Below are positions 34,606-44,700 of a stretch of DNA of 64,000 bases, piece by piece. Each line of letters starts with the position of its first letter. Position 1 is the first letter of the stretch. The notes beneath the pieces are model-generated. The model was given only the letters and a program-made list of their open reading frames with translations. It ran no database searches and was not told where the DNA came from. The translations under genes were made by a program, and so were the position numbers. The DNA lies in NCBI GenBank assembly GCA_031277535.1, contig JAITMD010000019.1:310001-374000 (forward strand), read 5' to 3'. Origin of the DNA: Flavobacteriaceae bacterium. GTDB taxonomy: Bacteria > Bacteroidota > Bacteroidia > Flavobacteriales > Flavobacteriaceae.

Positions 34606-37600
34606 TAGATACGATTAATTAGATTGAACATGATTTTGTAGTTTTCAAACATTGCAGTTGTTAGTTCCTTATTATTTAAAAAGTAAGGTTTGTAAAGCTC
34701 TTTTGCGACATAAGGAGAGAGATAGGCCTCTACGGTTAATGACTCTATATAGTCGTCTACAGTGAGATATTCATTTATTTCATAAGGAAGATAAAAAGGA
34801 GTAAACTCTTTTATTCCTTTGTGAAAAGTGTGTAATAAGTTGTCCCATTCGCTTTGAGAGAAGTAATTATCTAATTGCTCCAGTGTTAGCTCTTTTTGTT
34901 TTAACTCTTTATTCTTGTTAAACAATAAAATACATGTATCGCAAAGATGACTCTTTAATAAGATATAAGAAGTAAACAACCAATCGAGTATTATTCTGTT
35001 GGTATTGGTACTGTAAGCTGTTATACAATACTGTTTATTTTTGATAGGAGCCATTCCCTCAATATAATAAATAGTATCTTCTACTGTGTAGTTGTATTGA
35101 TAGGGAGTTTGTATAGGAGCATTTTCTCCTGTTAAAGAGAAAAAGGTATTGTATAGGGGCATGTATTTACTAAAAGCCTGGTCAATTGATACTTCTCCTA
35201 AGTGATTTAGAGGAAGTAATCCTTGAGCTTTTAGTAATTTTAAGTGATGCTTCTTGTCTTTTTCGCTGATGGTGTACCAATGAATATGATGCTGAAAGAA
35301 ATAGTTTCTAATTTGCCACAATTCTACAGGAGCTAATTCAAATGGTTCGGCAGTAGGTAAAGTATCTTGTTCTTCTTCTATATAAATTCCTAAGGTATAG
35401 TTGTAAAATTGTTTGAATGAATCAATATAAAACCCTGTTAATCTTGTCATAGAAATAATAAATTCTTTTGGTGTGTCAATTGGCACAAGAGAAGAAGTTA
35501 TAATTTCTTCAGAAGCTATAGTAGTGAGATTTTGTGTATAACTAATTAAATCGATTTGTCTATTATACAAAGTACTATAGCGCTGTAGAGGATGATGAAC
35601 TACAGTTAGTTGTTGAGGTGTTTTTTGATTGATAAACGCTATGAGCTGTTCAACTAAAATGCTTGGAGGCAATTCATCATTTGTTTTGGGATGATGACTT
35701 AAATAACTGATGTATAATGTATCTGTTGTCTGTAAGATAAGGTTTAAGAAGGTGAATTTGTCGTATTCTTTTCTGCTTTTGACTTTGTATTCTTCTATGT
35801 CTTTGAGTAGATCAAAAGAAATACCTTGTTGTGTTGTTGGAAAAGTATTGTAACTCATTCCCAATACAGCAGTAAAAGTAGAAGGGATTACTTGTGCCTG
35901 TTTTAATCCCATAAAGGTAATCCCCCCTAAAGTAGGAGGAATGCTCTCTTGACTATTTTGTAAAAGAGGTTGAAGCATCATTTGCCATGTTTCAAAGTCA
36001 TGTACTTCGGGAGAATTTGTATAAAAGTCACTTAGCTGTTTGCAAAATTCTCTAAGTTCATCTTCTTTTTCTACAATAAAGAAAAATTCGATCAACTCTT
36101 GTGTATATAGAATCCATTGGGCTATAGTTTTATCAGTATGTGTTTCTTGTTTGTAATTGTATAGCTGTTCTACAAAATAGCGGAAAGTAATTAACTGATC
36201 CATAGTTGCTCCTTCAGCGACATCCAAGAGCAATAGATCATTATTATACTCCTCTTGTTGACCAATACAACTACCTAAAAGAATTCTATCTAAGCCATTT
36301 TTCCAAGAAATATAATGCAAGTCTTGTGTTTGATCTGCTTCATACTGAAAGCGGATATTGGCTTGTTTAATCCATTTTCTAAGCAATTCAATATCGGTTA
36401 TGCGAAATTTCTTGTTCAAGCAAGGATATTGAAGAAGAATGAGTAATTCTTCAGGATCCATGATTTCAACACGATAAGCCAATAGGGCAGATAATGCCTG
36501 TAATGGAGTATCGGTGTGATAGTTGTATTCTCCAAATATACAATAGGGGATTGCATATTTGGGTTGATTGAAAAAGTAGTGTATGGCAGGGATGTAATTA
36601 GACAAATCATTGCAATAAACCACTATATCCTTTGCATGGACAGTTGTTGTATGGTACTTTTCGATTAAGCTGTTTAAAAGCCCTTCTATTTCTCTAAAGG
36701 GAGTATAATGCCCCTGTATCTGTATGGTATGATCTCCTATGTAAGAGATTGGTTCTGTTTGTTTGTATAAACTCTGTTGCAAATTATATAAATCAGTTGA
36801 TTTATGCGCACTTGCAGTGTGCTCTATTTGCTGTAGTGTGCTATCGGTTTGTACAGATTGGGCTGCATTACTCCATAATTGCATTAAGCTTCCTTTATTA
36901 TAAGAATTATGGTTGACACTGTGACTGTATAAATATACGGTACAATAGGGACGAATTGCTTGTAATAACTGCATTTCGGAAGTGGTAGTCTGCGCTGTAT
37001 GTAGGAAATGAATACAAGGAAGTTTTTCTCCTAAATAAATTAATCGATCAGAGTTGATACTCATCTCATTGTATATAGTTTCTAATACAGTATAGCTGTC
37101 ATATAAATTAGCTTGTTGTAACATTTCTCTATAAGTCTTCCACAAAGCTTGTTGCCATTGTTCTGTGGGAGATTTTGGAGAATAAGTGGTCGTTTGCCAC
37201 TGCTTAAAAAGCTGTGGTTGATAACGCAGGTATTCTTCAAATAAATGATTTATTTTTTTAGCTAAACCGTATTGTTTGCGTTTGTCTTTAGAGTAATAGT
37301 TGCTTATTTCTGGAAATTGTGCTATAAAGTTCGTTTCAGATAAAGCGTTGTATAAATACTGTGTAGTCGTAGTTGTGTTGGCATATTCAAATACAAAATT
37401 TGAAGGTTTGAGTAAGCGAAAAATGATTTGTAACACATTATTCCAACTCGTAAATTTCAAATTAGCTGTGACTCCATTATAAGTAGTTAATTGTTCTTTT
37501 ATATAGGATTTTGTCGATGCATTAGCTCCAACAATATATTCTGGTTGGAATACACTATTTTTTGAATGCTTGAGGATAAGAGCTAACTGTTTTATTAAAG

Positions 37601-37625
37601 GTTGTATAAGAGTGGATTGGAACAT
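34605..37625 (-). CDS. recC: RecC-like exodeoxyribonuclease V gamma subunit
   Basis: 1006 residues. Identity rests on position between recD and recB, size, and features of the family: an N-terminal helicase-like half that has lost its Walker A (YIVGANASTKSYIKEQL where an active motor would have GxGKT), the KSPTEQWQQALWKTYREML segment, IQIQGHYTPFREIEGLLNSL and CIFGEYNYHTDTPLQALSAL, which resemble RecC blocks (the 'H..R..EVL..L' block), and FMGLKQAQVIPSTFTAVLGM, similar to the RecC 'R.IPF..V.LLGM' block. RecC holds the complex together and recognises Chi in E. coli. Its start is 5 bp after the recD stop. Confidence 0.85.
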   Translation of the reverse strand: MFQSTLIQPLIKQLALILKHSKNSVFQPEYIVGANASTKSYIKEQLTTYNGVTANLKFTSWNNVLQIIFRLLKPSNFVFEYANTTTTTQYLYNALSETNFIAQFPEISNYYSKDKRKQYGLAKKINHLFEEYLRYQPQLFKQWQTTTYSPKSPTEQWQQALWKTYREMLQQANLYDSYTVLETIYNEMSINSDRLIYLGEKLPCIHFLHTAQTTTSEMQLLQAIRPYCTVYLYSHSVNHNSYNKGSLMQLWSNAAQSVQTDSTLQQIEHTASAHKSTDLYNLQQSLYKQTEPISYIGDHTIQIQGHYTPFREIEGLLNSLIEKYHTTTVHAKDIVVYCNDLSNYIPAIHYFFNQPKYAIPYCIFGEYNYHTDTPLQALSALLAYRVEIMDPEELLILLQYPCLNKKFRITDIELLRKWIKQANIRFQYEADQTQDLHYISWKNGLDRILLGSCIGQQEEYNNDLLLLDVAEGATMDQLITFRYFVEQLYNYKQETHTDKTIAQWILYTQELIEFFFIVEKEDELREFCKQLSDFYTNSPEVHDFETWQMMLQPLLQNSQESIPPTLGGITFMGLKQAQVIPSTFTAVLGMSYNTFPTTQQGISFDLLKDIEEYKVKSRKEYDKFTFLNLILQTTDTLYISYLSHHPKTNDELPPSILVEQLIAFINQKTPQQLTVVHHPLQRYSTLYNRQIDLISYTQNLTTIASEEIITSSLVPIDTPKEFIISMTRLTGFYIDSFKQFYNYTLGIYIEEEQDTLPTAEPFELAPVELWQIRNYFFQHHIHWYTISEKDKKHHLKLLKAQGLLPLNHLGEVSIDQAFSKYMPLYNTFFSLTGENAPIQTPYQYNYTVEDTIYYIEGMAPIKNKQYCITAYSTNTNRIILDWLFTSYILLKSHLCDTCILLFNKNKELKQKELTLEQLDNYFSQSEWDNLLHTFHKGIKEFTPFYLPYEINEYLTVDDYIESLTVEAYLSPYVAKELYKPYFLNNKELTTAMFENYKIMFNLINRI

Positions 37626-37630
37626 AGCGA

Positions 37631-39370
37631 TTACAGTAATTTTAAACGATTAGGAATACCAGATATACGACTTACTTCCGTATTTAAGGTCTGTTTTAGA
37701 ACATTTACAGAAGTTTGAATAACTATTTTTTTCTTTGCACGTGTTACACCTGTATAAAGCAATTGTTTGTTTAAGATTTTATTCTCTGTATTTTGAGGTA
37801 GTATCACTAAAACATGGTCAAATTCAGATCCTTGTGATTTGTGTATTGTCATCGCATATACTGTTTCAAACTCAGTAAGTAAAGCAGGGTGCAATTCTGT
37901 TATCTCCCCAGCTCCTGTACCAAAGTAAACTCTATTATTTCGAATTATACCAATGTCTCCATTGTAGATTTTAAGTTCAGGATTGTTTTTAGTAATCATG
38001 ATAGGGCGATTGTCATAAAAAGGAGTATTCTTTTTAATAAGCCCCTTTTGAACTAATTTCATTTCTATTTTATAGTTGAGGTAATATACTCCTTGTTCGG
38101 ATTCTTTTACGCCACATAAAATTCTTGTATTGTTCAGGTGATACAAGGCTTGCTGTATATCCTTTTCGTTAATGTATTTTTCGTAATAGGTAATAAATTC
38201 ATCGATATAGCTCTCCTGATAAGCAGTGTCAATATGAACAAAGTCCTTTGCTTTATGCGGAGTGAAATAAGAGGACAAAGGATTTTCTATGAGATTAGGA
38301 TTAGTATAGTTTAAAATAGCTTGACTAAGTTGACCAATGTGGCTGTCCTCAGAAAATCTTCTACTTATTTGTAGTTGTGTAATAGCATTTTGTAATATAC
38401 TCTGTTGTTCTTTTTGTACAAGAATATTGATCTGATTTTGTGCTAATTTATTCTGTAATAACTGTGCAATAAGTGGTGATATTTGAGTGAGATTAGGTAC
38501 ATTGTCACATAAATCTTTAAGCATAGATCCAGTCCCAACAGCACTCAATTGATTTTGATCTCCCAATAGTATTAAACGAGTAGTAGTAGGAAGCGCCTGA
38601 ATTAGTTTACTCATCAAAGGGATATCTATCATAGAAGCCTCATCTACAAGAACAACATCATAGTTTAGTTTATTTTTATCATTGTGTTTGAATAGGTGCT
38701 CATTAGCTATGGCTCCTAATAAACGATGAATTGTTTTACTATCTGGATCAGGTAGCAAGTCTTTTATTTTTTCATAATTTTTGTTTGCCAATAAAGCTTC
38801 TTTCATACGAATAGCTGCTTTACCAGTTGGAGCAGTTAAAGCAATACGCAAATTGCTATTTTCTTGAAATAAAAGAGTTAGTAATTTGGCTATTGTAGTT
38901 GTTTTTCCTGTTCCAGGTCCTCCTGTAATAATGCTAAACCCCTGAACAAATGATTTAATTAACGCAATAAATTGCCAGTCGATTAGAGTACTTGTAGGTG
39001 TTAGATCACTAAATGAATCATATAAATCACTATCAATTGTCAGTTGTTGCAATTGATCAATGCGTTGTTGTATTAAATCAGTTTGCTGGTGTTGGGTTTG
39101 AATAAAGGAAAGGATATGACTTTCGTAAATAAAATATTTATAGAGATATAGTTTCTTGTTGTGAATGATAAAAGGCTTTACATCTGAGTTTTGAAAAGAA
39201 ACATACTGAGATGTTTCTAAAGTATTAAATTGTTCGATGTCATTTATATCTAAGCAGATATGCCCTTCTTCCATCTTGTTATACAACGCTATAACGAAAG
39301 GATAAATAGGGTCGTTAAGAAAAAAAGAAGCAAATTGTGAAGCTATTTCTGTCTCAAAAGAAGTATACAT
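37631..39370 (-). CDS. recD: RecD-like helicase, exodeoxyribonuclease V alpha subunit
   Basis: 579 residues. Superfamily 1B helicase: Walker A SIITGGPGTGKTTTIAKLL (G150-T157), DEAD-like motif II VVLVDEASMIDIPLMSKLI, motif III LILLGDQNQLSAVGTGSMLK, motif V/VI VYAMTIHKSQGSEFDHVLVI and LLYTGVTRAKKKIVIQTSV. The N-terminal ~110 residues are the RecB-interacting region. First gene of the operon. The order recD-recC-recB differs from E. coli (recC-ptrA-recB-recD), and no pitrilysin gene is inserted. Confidence 0.92.
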   Translation of the reverse strand: MYTSFETEIASQFASFFLNDPIYPFVIALYNKMEEGHICLDINDIEQFNTLETSQYVSFQNSDVKPFIIHNKKLYLYKYFIYESHILSFIQTQHQQTDLIQQRIDQLQQLTIDSDLYDSFSDLTPTSTLIDWQFIALIKSFVQGFSIITGGPGTGKTTTIAKLLTLLFQENSNLRIALTAPTGKAAIRMKEALLANKNYEKIKDLLPDPDSKTIHRLLGAIANEHLFKHNDKNKLNYDVVLVDEASMIDIPLMSKLIQALPTTTRLILLGDQNQLSAVGTGSMLKDLCDNVPNLTQISPLIAQLLQNKLAQNQINILVQKEQQSILQNAITQLQISRRFSEDSHIGQLSQAILNYTNPNLIENPLSSYFTPHKAKDFVHIDTAYQESYIDEFITYYEKYINEKDIQQALYHLNNTRILCGVKESEQGVYYLNYKIEMKLVQKGLIKKNTPFYDNRPIMITKNNPELKIYNGDIGIIRNNRVYFGTGAGEITELHPALLTEFETVYAMTIHKSQGSEFDHVLVILPQNTENKILNKQLLYTGVTRAKKKIVIQTSVNVLKQTLNTEVSRISGIPNRLKLL

Positions 39371-39592
39371 TGTGGCTTTATTAAGGAGTAGAAAGATAAG
39401 CTAAAAAAACGGAGCTTACTCTATTTAGCTGTTGTTTTGGTGAGAGATTTGGTTCGGTTTGTATGTATGTAGTAACAAAGAGTAATGATTTTCGAGAGTT
39501 GTTGTAAAAAATAATAGGAAGGGTACAAATATTAAAAGTATTTTATACATTTAGCCGATAACTGTAAATAATTAAAAAAAACACTCTTACTT

Positions 39593-41359
39593 ATGCGAGT
39601 TTCGATAAAGAATACAATTTTATATTGGATAATTGCAATTTTGCTTTTATCAGGTATTGTTTATTTAGTTTGGCAAACACGTTTTAAACAAGAACAATCT
39701 ACTTCAAATTATCAAGTAGATTTGGTACATCAGGTAGACTCATTACTATATATTGATACTTCAAAAGCAGAAAAATTGCTAAAGCAGTTTTTGCCAAAAG
39801 ATAATGATCACGTAAACACACAAGACTTAGCGTATATGTACATCTATAAGATGAGCATATTAGTTGATAAAAATCAAACAGATAGCATCCCTTATTATGC
39901 AAGCAAGGCATTGACATATACCCATGAGACTCCTAATGAAGACTTGCAAAATAAGTTGAATAATGCTTTTGGAAAATACTACAGGTTGATTGGGGATTAT
40001 CCTAATAGTCTTTTGTATTCTTTGAAAGGACTGTCGTTAAAGAATAATGACGATTTGAATATGATGAATATCTATAACAATTTGGGAGGAGTATATTTTG
40101 AGTTGGATGATATAGATAAAGCAATAGAGTATTTTGAGAAATTGTATGCAGTTGCGAACAAAGTAAATGATAAAAAGCGATTGGCTGTTGCTGAAGGTAA
40201 TTTGGGAAGTGCTTATTTACTTAAAAATGATTACTTAAAAGCAAAGGAATACTTGAATAAGTCTAAAACTTTTTTTGAAACCAATAGGGATACACTAAAT
40301 GTTATTAAGATTTGTACAACTTTAAGTAAGTTGGAGTTACAACAGAAGAATTATGCACAAGCTCATCTTTATTTAAAACGAGCAGAAGAATTGTGTATGG
40401 AAAACGAAGATGCTAAAGTGGCTTTAGGGTTAGTTTACCAACATTATGGCAATTTCTTTTTAAAACAACAGAAATACGATCTTTCTAAGCAATACTATAA
40501 TAAAGTATATAATTTATCCATAGAGAAAAAGATTCCAAGAGATCAACTAAACGCTATGTTTGGTTTGAGAGATGTAAATATGGCGACTAAGAATTTTCAG
40601 GAGGCATTTAGTAATCAAAATGAATATTATAAACTACGAGATAGTATTTATGGAATAAAGATGCAGCAGAAGATGGAAGAGATTAAATGGTCTTCTGAAT
40701 TAGAAGATCAACGGATTCAAAATAAATTACTGCAAGGAAAGTATGAGGCGGAGCAACAACGAAAGTCAATACTTACTATTCTTTACCTTATCGTAATTGT
40801 ATCTATCGTTTCTTTTGCAACGCTATTCTATATGAATAGTAAAAAAAGCTTGCGCATTTCTAAATTGACAAATGAGAAGTTGGAAGAGAGAGTTCTTGCA
40901 GAGCAACAAATGAAAGAAATACAAGAACAACAGTTTCAACAAGAATTAGAGGTTAAAAATCAAGAATTGATTGCATTGAATATTCTCATATTAGCTAAAA
41001 ATAAAATCTTTAGTGAAGTGGAGAATATTATAGAGAAAGAAGATAATGAAGAAGTGATTACAGAACTAAAGAGAAAGGTGAAATCAAATAAGAACCAAGA
41101 AAAGGATTGGGATAAGTTTAAAACAATTTTTGAGAAAACACACCCTAACTTTTATCAAACGATAGATGAAAAATATCCTCAGCTGTCAAAAACAGAGGTA
41201 AGAATATGTAGTTATATAAAGATAGCAATGCCTAAAGGAGAGATCTGCGCGATGATGAATATAAACCATAGTAGTCTAATAAAAACTCGTTACCGCATTC
41301 GAAAAAAGCTAAACTTAGAGAGTACGGATGATCTGGACGAATTTGTTCGTAGCTGGTAG
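39593..41359 (+). CDS. Membrane-anchored TPR protein with C-terminal HTH
   Basis: 588 residues. An N-terminal membrane segment (TILYWIIAILLLSGIVYLVW, ~8-27) replaces the lipoprotein signal of the paralogue at 2861. TPR repeats cover ~90-340 (IYNNLGGVYFELDDIDKAIE, GNLGSAYLLKNDYLKAKEYL, YQHYGNFFLKQQKYDLSKQY). A second membrane segment lies at ~396-415 (ILTILYLIVIVSIVSFATLF), then a coiled coil, then an HTH (TEVRICSYIKIAMPKGEICA, then MMNINHSSLIKTRYRIRKKL). The DNA-binding part faces the cytoplasm. It precedes the giant adhesin gene by 368 bp in the same direction, so regulation of that gene is plausible. ATG at 39593. Confidence 0.8.
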   Translation: MRVSIKNTILYWIIAILLLSGIVYLVWQTRFKQEQSTSNYQVDLVHQVDSLLYIDTSKAEKLLKQFLPKDNDHVNTQDLAYMYIYKMSILVDKNQTDSIPYYASKALTYTHETPNEDLQNKLNNAFGKYYRLIGDYPNSLLYSLKGLSLKNNDDLNMMNIYNNLGGVYFELDDIDKAIEYFEKLYAVANKVNDKKRLAVAEGNLGSAYLLKNDYLKAKEYLNKSKTFFETNRDTLNVIKICTTLSKLELQQKNYAQAHLYLKRAEELCMENEDAKVALGLVYQHYGNFFLKQQKYDLSKQYYNKVYNLSIEKKIPRDQLNAMFGLRDVNMATKNFQEAFSNQNEYYKLRDSIYGIKMQQKMEEIKWSSELEDQRIQNKLLQGKYEAEQQRKSILTILYLIVIVSIVSFATLFYMNSKKSLRISKLTNEKLEERVLAEQQMKEIQEQQFQQELEVKNQELIALNILILAKNKIFSEVENIIEKEDNEEVITELKRKVKSNKNQEKDWDKFKTIFEKTHPNFYQTIDEKYPQLSKTEVRICSYIKIAMPKGEICAMMNINHSSLIKTRYRIRKKLNLESTDDLDEFVRSW

Positions 41360-41727
41360 TGCTGTAAGTATAAAAATAATTTTAGTAAAAATTTAAGAGT
41401 TAAAAAATGAGTAATTAATGGAAAAAACTTAATTACTCATTTTGTCTTTTATTAAGTTGTTTGTTTTCAATTATTTAATTTATTTTATTGTTGTATTTGT
41501 CCATCATTTGTCCATTGTTAAAAATAGGTTAATACATTAATAGTTGATATTTTGGGCATGATAATAATTGTTAGTGGATGACAATTTGAAGCGATTAGAT
41601 TAAGCGTATAATTTAGAATCATTAAGATATTAAAGTTTCAAGATAACATCATAGACTTTAAAGAAAATGAGAAGGATTATCACACTTTATTTACCCTATT
41701 CTTAATCAATAATTAAACAACAACAAG
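41360..41727. other. Intergenic region upstream of the giant adhesin gene
   Basis: Contains two 11-bp spaced copies of ttgtcc (41497 and 41508), perhaps a fragment of the periodic arrays or an operator, then AT-rich sequence. No exact TAnnTTTG box identified with confidence. Confidence 0.4.
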
Positions 41728-44700
41728 ATGAAACTAAAATTACGTTTAACAGTAGGAACAATTGTTCTGTTGTTTGGAGCCCTGCTCTTTGCAAAGGATA
41801 CAATTGGAACAATCTACAGTCAATATTTTGACCAAGTAGATCAGCATACCACTGCAGCAGCACCTGTTGTAGGAGATGGTATTGATCCCCTGTATGCAGG
41901 AAAAAGCATTTTTATGGATGATTTTGAAGGTTCTTCAAAATGGACTATGATTAATAATGCAACAAACGCATGGTATATTGATACAGCAATTGCACAAGGA
42001 GGAAAAAAGTCATTGTATATTTCTGATAGTAAAGGAAGTACAAATACATATTCTAATAGTGTCAAAACATTAGATGTTAGTTTTGCTATTAGTTCATCTT
42101 TTGTTGTGCCAGCTAACACATCAAATTATATTTTAAGTTTTGATTGGAGATGTAATGGGGAAGGAAGTCCATTGTATGGAGATGATGTGAATGTTTGGAT
42201 TGTACCTGATACCTATACACCAACTGTTGATGTAAAAATGACAGCTGTAAATTCAGGAGGAATCTTGGTAAAAGATAAATTAGTTCGTCAGATGACGTTT
42301 AAAAAAGAGAATATTGCTATCGATTTGACATCTTTTGCAGGAAAATCAGTTAAATTAATTTATCAATGGTTTAATAATAGCTATACAAATAATCAACCAC
42401 CTGCGGCTATTGATAATATTGTACTTTATCCTGAAACTTGTAAAATACCAAGTAATTTACAAGTATCGCAAATAACGCGAACTGATGCAACGCTGAAATG
42501 GACTGCACCCAATACAGGTGTAGCTAATTACGAGATAATTTTAACAGCAGATGAGGCATATCCAAAACAAGCTTTGGTGCCTATTACAGTAAATAGTACA
42601 ACTTACACATTTACAAACTTAGTAGCAAGCACTTATTACTATGCTTGGTACCGTTCTGTTTGTTCTACTACTGATAAGAGTTATTGGGTAGGGCCAGTTA
42701 AATTTATGACTGTATGTGGTGAATTTAACGCACCTTTCTATGAAACATTTGATACAAACTCTCCTAATGTAGAATGTTGGACATTTGTCAATAATAATCC
42801 TAAGGATAACAATAAATTTGAGTTAACTACAGGATATAAAATGGAAGGAGATAGAGGGTTAATGTTTAGAAGTTATGATCAAGGAGCTCATGACAGCTAT
42901 GCTATTACACCAACATTCAACTTCAATGGAGGTCTATATAAATTGACGTATTATTACAAAACATCTCCATCTTATAACAACGAGTTTGAAGTTCTTTTAT
43001 CTAAGGACGGAAAGGATATTACTAAGTTTACAACAACTCTTGTTGCAAAAAAGATTTATCAAAAGTCTGATTATGTTAAAGAAACAGTCTTTATAAATGG
43101 TATTATAGGGCAGGTAAATCTTGCGTGGCATGTTAATTCAATTAATGAATCTACTTTCCACTTAGAGAATGTTCGCTTAGAGAATGTACAGTGTACAGAA
43201 CCTTTGCGCTTAACTGTAAATGACATAAAAACAAATAGCGCAAAATTCAAATGGGATGACGCCATAGCGAATGAGTGGGAGTATGCTATTGTAGGAACGG
43301 GAACAGCCGCTCCAACAAATGCAGGTTTATCTACTACTCAAAATAATGTTACAGCAAGTCAAGATGCAACAGGAGCAACATTGACTCCAGATACAAGTTA
43401 CGATTTTTATGTACGTGCAAAATGTTTAGATGGCTCATTTGGGCCATGGTCTGGACCTTTGTATTTCAAAACAGCTTGTGTAGCTAAGAATGTTCCTTAT
43501 CGTGATGGTTTTGAAGTAGGTGAAACAGATCTTGCTTGTTGGACAATAAATGATGTGAATAAGGATGGTACAGCTTATGGAAATATCTGGAAAACCTCTC
43601 CTTATACTGTGTATCAAGGGAAACAGTGTATGTATTATTCTGGTTCTTCACCAGTTAATGATGATTGGTTAATTACTCCAGGATTTAATTTGAATGGTGG
43701 ATTATACGCTGTGACTTTTTATTATCAAATTAATCAAAATACAACAGCAAATTTAGAAGTAAAAGTATCTACAACAGGTACTGATCCATCGTCTTTTACA
43801 CAGACGATAGGAACAACATTACCTTATGTGGGGCCATTTTATACTAAGAAGATTGTTTATGTAGAGAATATTACAGGGTTAGCACATATAGGTTTTCATG
43901 TAACAGGAAAAAGTGGAGCTATTCAAATAGATGACTTCAGTATTGAACAAGTTACTTGTCGTGCACCAGAAGATTTGATTACTACTTCGATTGGGACAAC
44001 TACTGCAGATATTGCTTGGACAGATGGATTTAGTAAGCAATGGGAATACTATGTGATGGAAGATAATGGTGGAACAGCAGGACCTGCTGCTGCAGGTTCT
44101 GGTGCTACATCAACAAAAGCAACAATCAATAGAGTCAACGGGACAAATGCTGCTTTACAGCCTAATAAAGCGTACAAAGTATTTGTGCGTTCAAGTTGTG
44201 GTACAGGAAAGTATAGCGAATGGGTAGGACCATTAAAGTTTAGAACAGGGTGTGAGATTATGCCAATTCCTTACCAAGAAGGATTTAATAGTGATTCCCT
44301 AACACAGTATTGTTGGAAAATTGTAGATGGAAATAATGATAAACCTTGGTATGGTGGTTTTGGAGAATGGTTTGCAACAGATCAAAAAGCGTATGAAGGA
44401 GATCGATCAATGTATTTTACAAATCAAACAGCAGAGAATGATGATTGGTTAATGTCTCCTTTGTTTAAGTTTGATAAGAATAAGATTTATCGCGTAACGT
44501 ATATGTATCGTACAGATCCTGGCACACAAGCTGAGTTTGAAGTAAGACTATCTAATACAGGTAGAGAAAAACAAAACTTTACAAGAGTTTTATTGCCTAA
44601 TGCATCTTATGATAATGTGCCTTGGAAACAACAAAAATTCTTATTGTCTGGAATTGATGGAGAGGTGAGTATTGCTTTTTGGGTAACTAAATTTAAAAAT

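Noticed and set aside
41497..41513. Two ttgtcc units 11 bp apart upstream of the adhesin gene
   Set aside because: Only two units and no facing half, so not counted as a fourth array.
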